The notes: generated by a model not told the origin, from the letters alone. A stretch of 15,121 bases of DNA from Alphaproteobacteria bacterium (GCA_029266795.1 JAQSWE010000049.1:1-15121), one strand, 5' to 3'. Counted from the first letter of the stretch, positions 1-7,600 are shown. Numbers and translations: made by a program.

Positions 1-2
1 AC

Positions 3-1298
3 GTCTCCGCCTATCCATGGGGCGCGCATTATGTGCCGCTGCTGACGGATGAATCAAAAGCGGTGCGGAAACTCTTCCGCGATTTCGGCATCATCACGGG
101 CGACGACGAGAAAGGCCGCGCAATCTATAACGAATACTACCTCTGCTCCGACCCGCATGAACGGCTTTACATGTTTGGCCGCTGGCAGGAAGGGCTGCTG
201 CCGCAGACGGGCGCGACCGATGAAGACCGTCGCCAATATGACGCCTTTTTCAAGCATCTCGAAGGGCTGCGCGGTGTGCGCGGCAAGGACGGCAAAAAGC
301 TGTTCGCCATTCCCGTCGATGACAGCTCGCAGGATGCCGACTGGCTCGCGCTCGATAACATCACCATGCGCGAATGGATGGTACGGGAAGGTTACACGTC
401 AAAATACCTGCAATGGCATGTCGATTACGGCTGCCGCGACGATTACGGCGTGACGCTCGATGACACTTCCGCCTGGGCGGGCATCCATTATTTTGCGGGA
501 CGCTCTGGCGTGGCTGCGAATACCGATGACAGCAATTTCGTGACATGGCCGGAAGGCAACGGCTTTCTCGCCAAAAAACTGGCCGAGCCGCTCGCCGGTA
601 ATATCACCACACAGGCGCTGGTATTCGCGGTCAGGCGCGAGGGCGAGGGCGTCACCGTCGATTACCTCGACCAGAAAACCGGCGCGGCGCATCGCATTTC
701 CGCCCGCAGCGTCATCATGGCGACGCCGCAATTCGTCTCGGCACGTTTATTGCCCGAAGTATCGGCGGAAAATTTCAGCTACGCCCCCTGGGCGGTCGCC
801 AATATCACGCTCGACCGCCTGCCGGAAGGCGCGGGCGCGGAACTGTCATGGGATAACGTCGTCTATGACAGCAAATTGCTGGGCTACGTCGTGGCGACCC
901 ATCAGGGGCTGGCGGCGCGCCCCATGCGCACTGTGCTCACCTATTACTGGCCGCTCAGCCATGCCGCACCGAAACAGGCGCGGGAGGAGGCGCTCGCGCG
1001 CAAATACGAAGAATGGCGCGATATTTTCCTCGGCGAGTTGCTCGCGGTGCATCCGGAGCTGAAGGGCTTCGTGAAATCTCTTGATGTCTGGATCTGGGGC
1101 CATGCGATGGTGCGCCCGGTGAAGGGGTTCATGTGGGGCGATGCGCGGCGCAATACGCTGAAACAATCGCCGCCCGTCTTCTACGCTCATTCGGATATGA
1201 GCGGCATTTCGATTTTCGAGGAAGCCTATATCCACGGTGTGCGGGCGGCGGAGAATGCCCTGAAACATCTTGACCGTAAATTCGAGAGCGAGCTGTAG
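3..1298 (+). CDS. FAD-dependent oxidoreductase, flavin amine oxidase-like (5' partial)
   Basis: The reading frame is open to the left edge (VSAYPWGAHYVPLL from base 3), so the GTG at base 33 is internal and the true start lies outside the window. The missing N-terminus should carry the GxGxxG dinucleotide-binding fold. The C-terminus (about bases 1178-1265: YAHSDMSGISIFEEAYIHG followed by VRAAENAL) has the form of the last FAD-contacting segment of amine-oxidase-fold flavoproteins. The middle contains the hydrophobic strand SVIMATPQF, typical of the second part of the FAD domain. The substrate is not known. The next gene starts 3 bases after the stop and S-adenosylmethionine decarboxylase lies one gene further on, so a polyamine or amine substrate is possible but inferred. 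The FAD-oxidoreductase class is fairly sure; the reaction is not. Confidence 0.8.
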   Translation, partial: VSAYPWGAHYVPLLTDESKAVRKLFRDFGIITGDDEKGRAIYNEYYLCSDPHERLYMFGRWQEGLLPQTGATDEDRRQYDAFFKHLEGLRGVRGKDGKKLFAIPVDDSSQDADWLALDNITMREWMVREGYTSKYLQWHVDYGCRDDYGVTLDDTSAWAGIHYFAGRSGVAANTDDSNFVTWPEGNGFLAKKLAEPLAGNITTQALVFAVRREGEGVTVDYLDQKTGAAHRISARSVIMATPQFVSARLLPEVSAENFSYAPWAVANITLDRLPEGAGAELSWDNVVYDSKLLGYVVATHQGLAARPMRTVLTYYWPLSHAAPKQAREEALARKYEEWRDIFLGELLAVHPELKGFVKSLDVWIWGHAMVRPVKGFMWGDARRNTLKQSPPVFYAHSDMSGISIFEEAYIHGVRAAENALKHLDRKFESEL

Positions 1299-1301
1299 GC
1301 C

Positions 1302-2300
1302 ATGAAACAGCAACCCTGGATCGCCTCGCGCGGCATCGACCTCGGCTTTATCATCGGCCCTGCCTTCGTTGTGACGGCGGCCGTCGTGCTGTTCCGCGAT
1401 AAACTTGCGGCGGTCGACGGCACGCCGCCATGGCTCTGGCTGCTGCTGGTCGTCGGTGTCGATGTCAGCCATGTCTACAGCACCCTGTTCCGGACATATT
1501 TGGATAAGGAAGAATTGAAAAAACGGCAGGCGCTTTATACGCTTGCGCCGCTTGCGGCATGGGTCGGCGGGGCGTTGCTCTACAGCATCGATGCAATTGT
1601 CTTCTGGCGCGTGCTGGCTTACCTCGCCGTGTTTCATTTCATGCGCCAGCAATACGGTTTCATGATGATCTATTCCCGCAGTGAGCGCGACCGCCCGCAA
1701 TGGACGCGAAAAATCGATCAGGCCGTCATTTACCTTGCCACGCTGTTTCCGCTCGTCTACTGGCATGTGCATCACCGTGCCTTCAACTGGTTCGTCGCCG
1801 GAGATTTTTTTAGGATTGACCTACCGCAGCTCGGTCTTGCCGCGGGCGTTCTGTTTGGCGTTGTGCTGCTCGCCTATATTGTCAAGGAAATCCGTTTTTC
1901 GATTGCCGAGAAGAATATCAACGTGCCGAAACATCTTCTGCTGCTGGGCACGGCGCTGTCATGGGGCGTCGGCATCGTGGTGTTCAACAGCGATATCGCC
2001 TTCACCGCGACCAACGTGATCGCGCATGGTATTCCCTATATGGCGCTGATCTGGGTTTTCGGGCGCAACCAACGCGATCTCGAAAAAACGCCCTATGTGC
2101 AGCCCCGCATTTCCAGCCTGTTCCAGTGGAAATTCGTGCCTATATATATGCTTGCGCTGTTCGCGCTGGCTTTTATCGAAGAAGGGCTGTGGGACGGGCT
2201 GATCTGGCGCGAGCACGAGGCGTTTTTCGCGGCGTTTCGCGCGTTGCCACAGGCGGTTTCGGAGGATATTATGGTCTGGCTGATTCCGCTGCTGACCTGA
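1302..2300 (+). CDS. Polytopic membrane protein of unknown function
   Basis: This 332-residue protein has about eight or nine hydrophobic segments (roughly residues 13-31, 43-60, 78-96, 99-117, 140-155, 177-196, 211-228, 235-253, 278-296, 322-332), so it is an inner-membrane protein. I do not recognise the family. It has several histidines in or beside membrane segments: H57, H112 in HFMRQQYGF, H155/H157/H158 in WHVHH, H211, and H242 in AHGIPYMALIW. Such a set could bind metal or haem, but that is speculation. It starts 3 bases after the flavoprotein stop with only a weak SD, suggesting translational coupling, and ends 10 bases before the AdoMet decarboxylase start. It is probably a functional partner of the flavoprotein or the polyamine enzyme. 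Confidence 0.8.
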   Translation: MKQQPWIASRGIDLGFIIGPAFVVTAAVVLFRDKLAAVDGTPPWLWLLLVVGVDVSHVYSTLFRTYLDKEELKKRQALYTLAPLAAWVGGALLYSIDAIVFWRVLAYLAVFHFMRQQYGFMMIYSRSERDRPQWTRKIDQAVIYLATLFPLVYWHVHHRAFNWFVAGDFFRIDLPQLGLAAGVLFGVVLLAYIVKEIRFSIAEKNINVPKHLLLLGTALSWGVGIVVFNSDIAFTATNVIAHGIPYMALIWVFGRNQRDLEKTPYVQPRISSLFQWKFVPIYMLALFALAFIEEGLWDGLIWREHEAFFAAFRALPQAVSEDIMVWLIPLLT

Positions 2301-2310
2301 AGGATTCGGA

Positions 2311-2730
2311 ATGGAAAAAGATATTGTTCTATCAAAAATCAAAGGCGGCTTGACGGAGGATTTCGTGGCTCCCGGCATGCACCTGCTGATCGATTTCTGG
2401 GGCTGCGCGAATATGCAGGATGAACAGGGCATCGGGCAGGCGCTGCGCCGCGCCGCCGCCGATTGCGGCGCGACGGTTCTCGACGTCCATCTTCACAGCT
2501 TCGGCGCGGGCGCGGGCGTTACGGGCGTCGCCACGCTGGCGGAATCGCATATCAGCATCCATACCTGGCCCGAAATAGATTATGTCGCGCTCGACGTATT
2601 TGTCTGTGGCTCCTGCAACGCGTATAAGGCGCTCGATGCGCTGGTTGACTATTTCCAGCCGGTGCGCCAACAGCTGACCGCGCATGAACGCGGCGTGCCT
2701 GCCATCGCCGAAGCGCGGGCGACCGCATGA
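2311..2730 (+). CDS. speD: S-adenosylmethionine decarboxylase proenzyme (class 1B)
   Basis: This enzyme makes decarboxylated S-adenosylmethionine, the aminopropyl donor for spermidine synthesis, in the cytosol. The 139-residue length fits the short bacterial class 1B (SpeH-type) proenzyme. The hallmark is LAESHISIHTWPE: self-cleavage is expected between E78 and S79, with S79 becoming the pyruvoyl cofactor. H84 and C99 have the same spacing from the cleavage serine as the processing His and catalytic Cys of the Thermotoga enzyme (S63, H68, C83). The ATG at 2311 follows AAGGA at 2300-2304 with a 6-base gap. Its last four bases (ATGA) overlap the start of the P-type ATPase gene. No aminopropyltransferase gene is in the window; it may lie upstream. 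The function is secure. Confidence 0.95.
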   Translation: MEKDIVLSKIKGGLTEDFVAPGMHLLIDFWGCANMQDEQGIGQALRRAAADCGATVLDVHLHSFGAGAGVTGVATLAESHISIHTWPEIDYVALDVFVCGSCNAYKALDALVDYFQPVRQQLTAHERGVPAIAEARATA

Positions 2731-3746
2731 CCGACGAACCGCAAAAATCCGCGCCGCATGCCTGCTGCGGCGGCCATAGCCATTCGAAGCCGAAACCCCA
2801 TGCGCCCATCGTCGTGCCCGTCGGCGCCGACGTCAAAACCTCCTATATCTGCCCCATGTGCCCCGGCGTGCGCAGTGCTGTACCCGCGTCCTGCCCTATC
2901 TGCGGCATGGCGCTTGAGCCCGAATTTGTCACGGCCGAGGCCGGACCGAACCACGAACTGGAATATATGCGCACCCGCTTCTGGGGCGCTGCGGTCCTGA
3001 CCATCCCCGTCTTCGCCATCGAAATGGCGCGCCATTTCGGGCATAACGCCGATTTTCTGGCGCCCAGCTTTGTCGCGCGCCTGCAAATGGCCTTCGCGAC
3101 GCCCGTGGTGCTCTGGGCGGGCTGGCCGTTTTTCCAGCGCGGCTGGCAGTCTGTCCGCACCGGCAACCTGAACATGTTCACGCTGATCGCCCTCGGCACG
3201 GGCGTGGCATGGACCTACAGCATGCTGGCGGTACTGGTCCCCGGCATCTTTCCGGCGGGCTTCAACGGCGAACACGGCCTCAACATCTATTTCGAATCCG
3301 CCGCCGTCATCATTACGCTCGCGCTGCTAGGGCAGGTGCTCGAACTGCGCGCGCGCGACAAGACAGGCAGCGCGATCCGCGACTTGCTGAACCTTGCGCC
3401 CAAAACCGCGCGCGTTATCCGCGACGGCGCTGAAGTCGAAATCAAGCTGGAAGACATCGCCGTCGGCGACCACCTGCGCGTCCGCCCCGGCGAGCGCGTC
3501 CCGGTCGACGGCGTGATCGTGGAGGGCGCGAGCCATCTTGACGAATCCATGCTGACCGGCGAGGCGATGCCGGTTGCAAAAGCTTCGGGCGACGCCGTGA
3601 CGGGCGGCACGTTCAACCGCGAAGGCAGCTTCATCTTCCATGCCGAAAAAGTCGGCCGCGACACCATGCTGGCGCGCATCGTGCAACTGGTATCGGAAGC
3701 GCAGCGCAGCCGCGCGCCCATCTTGCGACACCCATGTCGATCATGA
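2727..3746 (+). CDS. N-terminal fragment of the P1B-ATPase: metal-binding region, four helices, actuator domain
   Basis: This 339-codon fragment starts with a Cys/His-rich stretch (HACCGGHSHS, residues 11-20). A heavy-metal-binding domain follows at about residues 40-65 (YICPMCPGV then CPICGMALEP); no classical GMxCxxC HMA domain is present. Four membrane segments follow (about 86-104, 118-138, 150-172, 186-206), then the actuator domain with its TGEA phosphatase loop at 277-280. Residues up to I332 match the family; the last seven (LRHPCRS) are out-of-frame sequence after the deletion. The ATG overlaps the speD stop as ATGA, so translation is probably coupled to the decarboxylase gene. If made, the fragment lacks the phosphorylation and nucleotide domains. 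Confidence 0.8.
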   Translation: MTDEPQKSAPHACCGGHSHSKPKPHAPIVVPVGADVKTSYICPMCPGVRSAVPASCPICGMALEPEFVTAEAGPNHELEYMRTRFWGAAVLTIPVFAIEMARHFGHNADFLAPSFVARLQMAFATPVVLWAGWPFFQRGWQSVRTGNLNMFTLIALGTGVAWTYSMLAVLVPGIFPAGFNGEHGLNIYFESAAVIITLALLGQVLELRARDKTGSAIRDLLNLAPKTARVIRDGAEVEIKLEDIAVGDHLRVRPGERVPVDGVIVEGASHLDESMLTGEAMPVAKASGDAVTGGTFNREGSFIFHAEKVGRDTMLARIVQLVSEAQRSRAPILRHPCRS

Positions 3747-4768
3747 CCGGCATCGGGCGCGGCGCGAAGGCGGGCGTGCTGGTGCGCAATGCCGAAGCGC
3801 TCGAGATGCTGGAGAAAGCCGATGTGCTGGTGGTCGACAAGACCGGCACGCTCACGACGGGGAAACCGGCGGTCACCGCGCTGCTGCCCGCCGGCGGTTA
3901 CAATGAAACCTCACTCCTCTCGCTGGCGGCGGCGCTGGAGCAGGGGAGCGAACACCCGATCGCGCAGGCGATCACGCAGGCAGCATCCGCGAAAAACCTG
4001 CCGCTGCCTAAAATCACCGGCTTCACCGCCATTCCCGGCCGCGGCGTCTGTGGCGACTGGGAAGACGAGGAAGTGATGCTCGGCAACGCGGGTCTGGTCG
4101 ACGGGATCGACTTTTCCGCGTTTCAGGCGCAAGCCGCCAAACTGCAGGCGGATGGCGCAACGGTCGTTTATCTCGCCGCCGACGGAAAACCCGCAGGGAT
4201 TATTGCCGTCAGCGACACGGTCAAGGCCAATGCGGCGGAATCCATCCGCGCGCTCAAAATGCAGAACCTGCGCATCATCATGCTGACGGGCGACGCGCAA
4301 GGATCGGCGGATGCGGTCGCGAAACAACTCGGCATTTCCGAAGTCTTCGCGGGCGTGCTGCCGCATGACAAGGCGCAAGTCGTGAAAGACCTGCAAAAAC
4401 AGGGCAGGCTGGTGGCGATGGCGGGCGACGGCGTGAATGACGCACCCGCGCTGGCGCAGGCCGATATCGGCATTGCCATGGGGACGGGGTCCGACATCGC
4501 GCTGCAGAGCGCGGGCATCACGCTGCTGCATGGTGACCTTTCGGGAATCTTACGCGCGCGCAACCTGTCGAAAGCGACCTTGCGCAATATCCGGCAGAAC
4601 CTGTTCTTCGCCTTTGTCTATAACGCGGCGGGTGTGCCGGTTGCGGCGGGCATCCTCTACCCCTTCTTCCACATCCTGCTCAGCCCCATCCATGCGGCGG
4701 CGGCGATGAGTCTCAGTTCGCTGTCGGTGATTCTGAATGCCCTGCGGCTCAGGCGCGCGAAAATCTAA
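3734..4768 (+). CDS. C-terminal fragment of the P1B-ATPase: phosphorylation and nucleotide-binding domains, last two helices
   Basis: From the ATG at 3734 this frame gives 344 residues. It contains the phosphorylation motif DKTGT (D35), the SEHP nucleotide-binding motif of P1B pumps (72-75), the MLTGD hinge and the GDGVNDAPAL motif. Two C-terminal helices end in MSLSSLSVILNALRLR, as in CopA-type ATPases. The frame is open upstream as LATP (from 3722), which belongs to the segment just after the missing CPC helix. No SD lies before 3734, so independent translation is unlikely; the ATG is an internal methionine of the original protein. Without the actuator domain and helices MA-M4 it could not work as a pump. 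Confidence 0.8.
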   Translation: MSIMTGIGRGAKAGVLVRNAEALEMLEKADVLVVDKTGTLTTGKPAVTALLPAGGYNETSLLSLAAALEQGSEHPIAQAITQAASAKNLPLPKITGFTAIPGRGVCGDWEDEEVMLGNAGLVDGIDFSAFQAQAAKLQADGATVVYLAADGKPAGIIAVSDTVKANAAESIRALKMQNLRIIMLTGDAQGSADAVAKQLGISEVFAGVLPHDKAQVVKDLQKQGRLVAMAGDGVNDAPALAQADIGIAMGTGSDIALQSAGITLLHGDLSGILRARNLSKATLRNIRQNLFFAFVYNAAGVPVAAGILYPFFHILLSPIHAAAAMSLSSLSVILNALRLRRAKI

Positions 4769-5128
4769 AAAACGACTGTCGCAAACGTCACATTCGCGTT
4801 ATGGCTGTCGCCGTTTTGAAAAAAGTTTTTTTGGCGCAACCTATTCCGCTGACTCGGCAAAAGCCTGTCACAAACGCGTTGTCACCAAAAATTACCTTGA
4901 AACTTGAGATCAAAGTTGAGAGAATTTCCATAGGCTCAAGAAGTGCGCGCGGGGCAGGACCAAGCCCTAACAAGCTGAAAATACAGAAATCCAATAAAAT
5001 ATTTCGTAAAATCATGGCAATAAGCAGGCGCGGATGGCTTGCCTTTTCACGCCTTAAAGCTAGGATTTATTAATACTATCAGGCTACTATCTGACAAGTA
5101 CCCATAACAAACCTGCGAGGATTTAAGA
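4769..5128. other. Intergenic region upstream of dcp
   Basis: These 360 bases are visibly richer in A and T than the flanking genes and contain no convincing gene. Open frames at 4801-5073 (plus) and 4788-5015 (minus) lack SD sites and recognisable protein features. No clear intrinsic terminator follows the ATPase gene. The stretch carries a near-repeat CTGTCGCAAACG (4776-4787) and CTGTCACAAACG (4865-4876). A TTGTCAC copy follows at 4879-4885. The right end holds the likely dcp promoter and SD site. Confidence 0.6.
5039..5066 (+). promoter_or_regulatory. Candidate sigma70-type promoter for dcp
   Basis: TTGCCT (5039-5044) and TAGGAT (5061-5066) are separated by 16 bases and lie about 60 bases upstream of the dcp start, in an AT-rich stretch. 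Each matches the consensus hexamer at four positions. It is the best match seen in the region but remains a weak prediction. Confidence 0.35.
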
Positions 5129-7267
5129 ATGTCCGCAACGCCCGCCGACCTGTCGGCCAACCCGCTCGTCAATGTTCCGTCCTACCCCTACGGCGCGCCG
5201 CCGCTCGACATCATCAAGACCGAACATTTCCTGCCCGCGATCGAGCATTACATGTCGGAAGCGAAGCAGCAGGTTGCGGATATCAAGAACAACCGCGCGC
5301 CGGCCACGTTCAAGAACACGATCGAGGCGCTGGAATTTTCCGGCCGCAACCTCGGCCGCGTCACGACCATTTTCGGCAACCTGGCGGGTGCGGCAGCCGA
5401 TGACAGCCTGCGCGCCATCGAAACGCAAGTGTCGATCCTGGGCGTGCAGCACGGCAATGACATCATGCTGGATGCCGATTTGTTCAAGCGCGTGAAGGCC
5501 GTCTATGACGACCGCGCGAACCTGAAGCTGACGGCCGAGCAGTCGATGCTGCTGACCGAAACCTACAAAATGTTCGTGCGCTCCGGCGCGAACCTCGACG
5601 ACGCCAAGAAAACCGAGCTGCGCGCCGTCGATGAAAAACTCGCCGAGCTTGCGACCACTTTCAAGAACAACACCGTCAAGGGCACCGACGCCTTTGAAAA
5701 GGTCATCGAGGACGAAAAAGAACTGGTCGGCCTGCCCGACCGCGTGAAGGCGATGTACAAGGATTACGCCGACGAAAAAGGACTGACCGGCAAATGGCTG
5801 ATCAAGCTGTCGCCGCCGCCCATCGATATCGCGGAATACAGCGAAAACCGCGCGCTTCGCGAAGAAATCCACAAGGCGCGCACGAATGTCGCCTTCGGCG
5901 GCCCGTTCGACAACCGTCAGGTCGTGCTGGACATCGTCGCCGCCCGCCAGAAAAAGGCGGAACTGCTGGGCTTTGCCGACTACGCGTCTTTCGTGCTGGA
6001 TGACCGCATGGCGAAAAACCCGAAAACGGTCATGGATTTCCTCGACCGCAACGAAGCTGTTTACAAGCCCGCTGCCGAAGAATTCGTCAAGAAAGTCGCC
6101 GATTACGCGCAAAAGACCGATGGTATTACCGAGCTGAAGCCGTGGGACATGGGCTATTACAGCCGCAAGCTGAAGGAAGAAGCCTTCCAGCTCAACATGG
6201 AAGAGCTGCGCCCCTATTTCGACCTCGAAGCGGTGCTGGAAGGTCTGCGCAAGCATGCCGAAAACCTGTTCAACATCGACATGAAGCAGACGACCGGCAA
6301 ATACCCCGTCTATCATCCCGATGTGAAGGTCTATGAAGTGACCGACAAGTCGACTGGCGAGATGATCGGCCTCTTCTACGGCGACTTCTACGCCCGCCCC
6401 GGCTCCAAGAGCAACGGCGCGTGGATGAGCATCTTCCGCAACCGCGGGCTGAACGAGGAAGGCAACAACGACTTTTCCATCGTGACCAACACCTGCAACT
6501 TCGCAAAACCGACGGAAGAGCATCCGACGCTGCTGTCGATCGACGAAGTGCGCACCGTGTTCCACGAATTCGGCCACGGGCTGCACGCGCTGCTGGCAAA
6601 GGGCGATTACCAATCCCTGACCGGCACGAACGTGAAATGGGATTTCGTGGAACTGCCCTCGCAGCTGCAGGAAAACTGGGCGAAGCAGAAGGAAACGCTC
6701 GATACCTTCGCCAAGCATCCCGAAACGCAAATGCTGCTGCCCGCCGATGTCATCCAGAAAATCAACGACATGGAGAATTTCGACGCGGGTTACATGGGCC
6801 TGCGCCAGACTTTCTTCGGCAAGCTCGACATGAAATGGCACACCACGGATTCCAAGACGATCAAGAACGTCGAGGATTTCGAGGATGCCGTCATCCGCGA
6901 CACTTGGGTGTTCCCGCGCGAATACGGCGTCGGCACGCAATCGACCAGCTTCGGCCACCTCTTCGGCGGCGGCTATGCGGCGGGTTACTACAGCTATAAA
7001 TGGGCGGAAGCGCTGGAGGCCGACGTGTTCTCGGAGTTCGAGAAAAAAGGCCTCTATCACCGCGAAAGCGCCGATAAGCTGAAGGAGCATATCTACGGCC
7101 GCGGCGGCACCGCCGATCCGGCGGAGTTGTTCCATGCGATGATGGGCCGCGAGCTCGACCCTGACGCGCTGTTCCGCAGGGAGGGGCTACTGCCAGAAGA
7201 CGGCCTAAAAAAGCCGGCGAATGGCAACGAGCCTAAGAAGCCGCCCGCGATCAACACGGGCAAGTAA
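5129..7267 (+). CDS. dcp: M3 family metallopeptidase, peptidyl-dipeptidase Dcp-like
   Basis: This zinc peptidase removes dipeptides from the C-termini of short peptides in the cytosol, finishing protein turnover. The 712 residues include the zinc motif HEFGH (479-483, catalytic E480). The third ligand is E508 in DFVELPSQ, 25 residues after H483, as the M3 family requires. Dcp rather than oligopeptidase A is supported by PVYHPDVKVYEV, GLFYGDFYAR and SLTGTNV before DFVELPSQ. GGGYAAGYYSYKWAEALEAD near the C-terminus is shared by both. The start has SD GCGAGG at 5115-5120, eight bases upstream. There is no signal peptide. The protein is about 30 residues longer than E. coli Dcp, mainly from a Lys/Pro/Asn-rich tail (694-712) resembling the tail of the M16 peptidase in this window. 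It is probably transcribed alone, ending at the terminator just downstream. Confidence 0.93.
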   Translation: MSATPADLSANPLVNVPSYPYGAPPLDIIKTEHFLPAIEHYMSEAKQQVADIKNNRAPATFKNTIEALEFSGRNLGRVTTIFGNLAGAAADDSLRAIETQVSILGVQHGNDIMLDADLFKRVKAVYDDRANLKLTAEQSMLLTETYKMFVRSGANLDDAKKTELRAVDEKLAELATTFKNNTVKGTDAFEKVIEDEKELVGLPDRVKAMYKDYADEKGLTGKWLIKLSPPPIDIAEYSENRALREEIHKARTNVAFGGPFDNRQVVLDIVAARQKKAELLGFADYASFVLDDRMAKNPKTVMDFLDRNEAVYKPAAEEFVKKVADYAQKTDGITELKPWDMGYYSRKLKEEAFQLNMEELRPYFDLEAVLEGLRKHAENLFNIDMKQTTGKYPVYHPDVKVYEVTDKSTGEMIGLFYGDFYARPGSKSNGAWMSIFRNRGLNEEGNNDFSIVTNTCNFAKPTEEHPTLLSIDEVRTVFHEFGHGLHALLAKGDYQSLTGTNVKWDFVELPSQLQENWAKQKETLDTFAKHPETQMLLPADVIQKINDMENFDAGYMGLRQTFFGKLDMKWHTTDSKTIKNVEDFEDAVIRDTWVFPREYGVGTQSTSFGHLFGGGYAAGYYSYKWAEALEADVFSEFEKKGLYHRESADKLKEHIYGRGGTADPAELFHAMMGRELDPDALFRREGLLPEDGLKKPANGNEPKKPPAINTGK

Positions 7268-7284
7268 GCTCCCGACAGCCAAAT

Positions 7285-7326
7285 AAAAAACCGGCGCTGA
7301 TAAAATCAGCGCCGGTTTTTTTTTTT
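7285..7326 (+). terminator. Strong intrinsic terminator after dcp, possibly bidirectional
   Basis: A perfect 10-bp GC-rich stem (CCGGCGCTGA at 7291-7300 with TCAGCGCCGG at 7306-7315) closes a 5-base loop. It is followed by eleven Ts (7316-7326) and preceded by six As (7285-7290). The A-run gives a T-run on the minus strand, so it may also stop transcription from the minus-strand gene that ends at 7338. Confidence 0.95.
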
Positions 7327-7337
7327 GAAGCTGTTTT

Positions 7338-7517
7338 TTAATCCGTCGCGCGGGAGCAGCAATCGGATTCTTTGGACGACAAACCGTCCTGCTGTTCGGG
7401 CACGCGCGAGATGCGTTTCATCAGGATGGATGCGCTACGGGTGGAGAGACGCGATGCGGTGATGCGCATCTCCTTGGAATCTTGTTCTGCGCGGGCGGCG
7501 GAAGAGGGCGATGTCAT
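7338..7517 (-). CDS. Small Ser/Arg-rich hypothetical protein (59 aa)
   Basis: From the ATG at 7517 this frame encodes 59 residues starting MTSPSSAARAEQDSKEMRIT and ending DCCSRATD. An AAAGG-type SD lies about nine bases upstream. The frame extends upstream to another ATG at 7646, but that part is AT-rich and looks like leader sequence. Support for coding: most codons end in G or C (roughly three quarters, by eye), as in the neighbouring genes and unlike the flanking spacer, and the stop sits just before the bidirectional terminator. The protein is polar, has a basic middle part (residues 18-38) and a Cys-Cys pair near the end, with no membrane segment or signal peptide. No family is recognised and no function is proposed. 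It could still be a chance frame. Confidence 0.45.
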   Translation of the reverse strand: MTSPSSAARAEQDSKEMRITASRLSTRSASILMKRISRVPEQQDGLSSKESDCCSRATD

Positions 7518-7580
7518 GAGTGCCTGCCTTTCTTTGATTGTTGCGTAGAGATGACAGGATAACCCGTATCGTGTTTTTTG

Positions 7581-7600
7581 TCTGCCGTTGATGCGGCAGA
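7581..7600. repeat. Inverted repeat in the leader of the small minus-strand gene
   Basis: TCTGCCG (7581-7587) and CGGCAGA (7594-7600) form a perfect 7-bp stem with a 6-base loop. On the minus strand it lies about 70 bases after the alpha/beta hydrolase stop and 64 bases before the small gene. It has no T-run on that strand, so it is not a standard intrinsic terminator. It may be an RNA processing or attenuation structure, or an operator. Confidence 0.4.

Larger units (their letters stand above)
2727..4768 (+). pseudogene. copA: Copper/heavy-metal P1B-type ATPase gene broken by internal deletion and frameshift
   Basis: Two adjoining frames together encode one CopA-like metal-exporting ATPase, but the piece between them is missing. 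The first frame runs to SEAQRSRAPI (codon at 3720-3722). The second frame resumes at LATPMSIM (codon at 3722-3724), one base out of phase. In intact relatives these points are separated by about 55 residues holding membrane helices M3 and M4, the latter with the CPC metal-binding motif. About 166 bases therefore appear deleted, with only a single C shared at the junction. Without CPC the product cannot transport metal in the known way, so this is a pseudogene unless the deletion is an assembly error. The rest of the coding sequence looks undamaged, so the lesion is recent or artefactual. The metal is not proven; CopA is the closest class by motif. Confidence 0.85.

Noticed and set aside
846..1775. 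309-codon minus-strand frame spanning the flavoprotein and membrane-protein genes
   Set aside because: It crosses the boundary of two well-supported plus-strand genes and its translation has no domain features.
3715..3746. Programmed ribosomal frameshift, as known for E. coli copA
   Set aside because: A frameshift alone would not restore the roughly 55 missing residues with the CPC helix, and no slippery run plus pseudoknot is visible at the junction.
4865..4885. PHO box (PhoB site) suggested by CTGTCAC and TTGTCAC repeats
   Set aside because: The repeats start 14 bases apart instead of the 11 required for PhoB half-sites, and no phosphate gene is adjacent.
4969..5000. Short GGGC/GCCC stem near 4950-4967 as a possible small RNA or terminator
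   Set aside because: Only four base pairs without a following T-run; not above chance for this sequence.
4801..5073. 90-codon plus-strand frame in the spacer upstream of dcp
   Set aside because: No SD, AT-rich composition unlike the neighbours, no recognisable features, and it overlaps the probable dcp promoter.
5123..7135. 670-codon open frame on the minus strand opposite dcp
   Set aside because: It is an antisense shadow caused by GC-rich codon bias; the plus strand encodes a full Dcp with all catalytic motifs, and the minus translation matches no recognisable protein.
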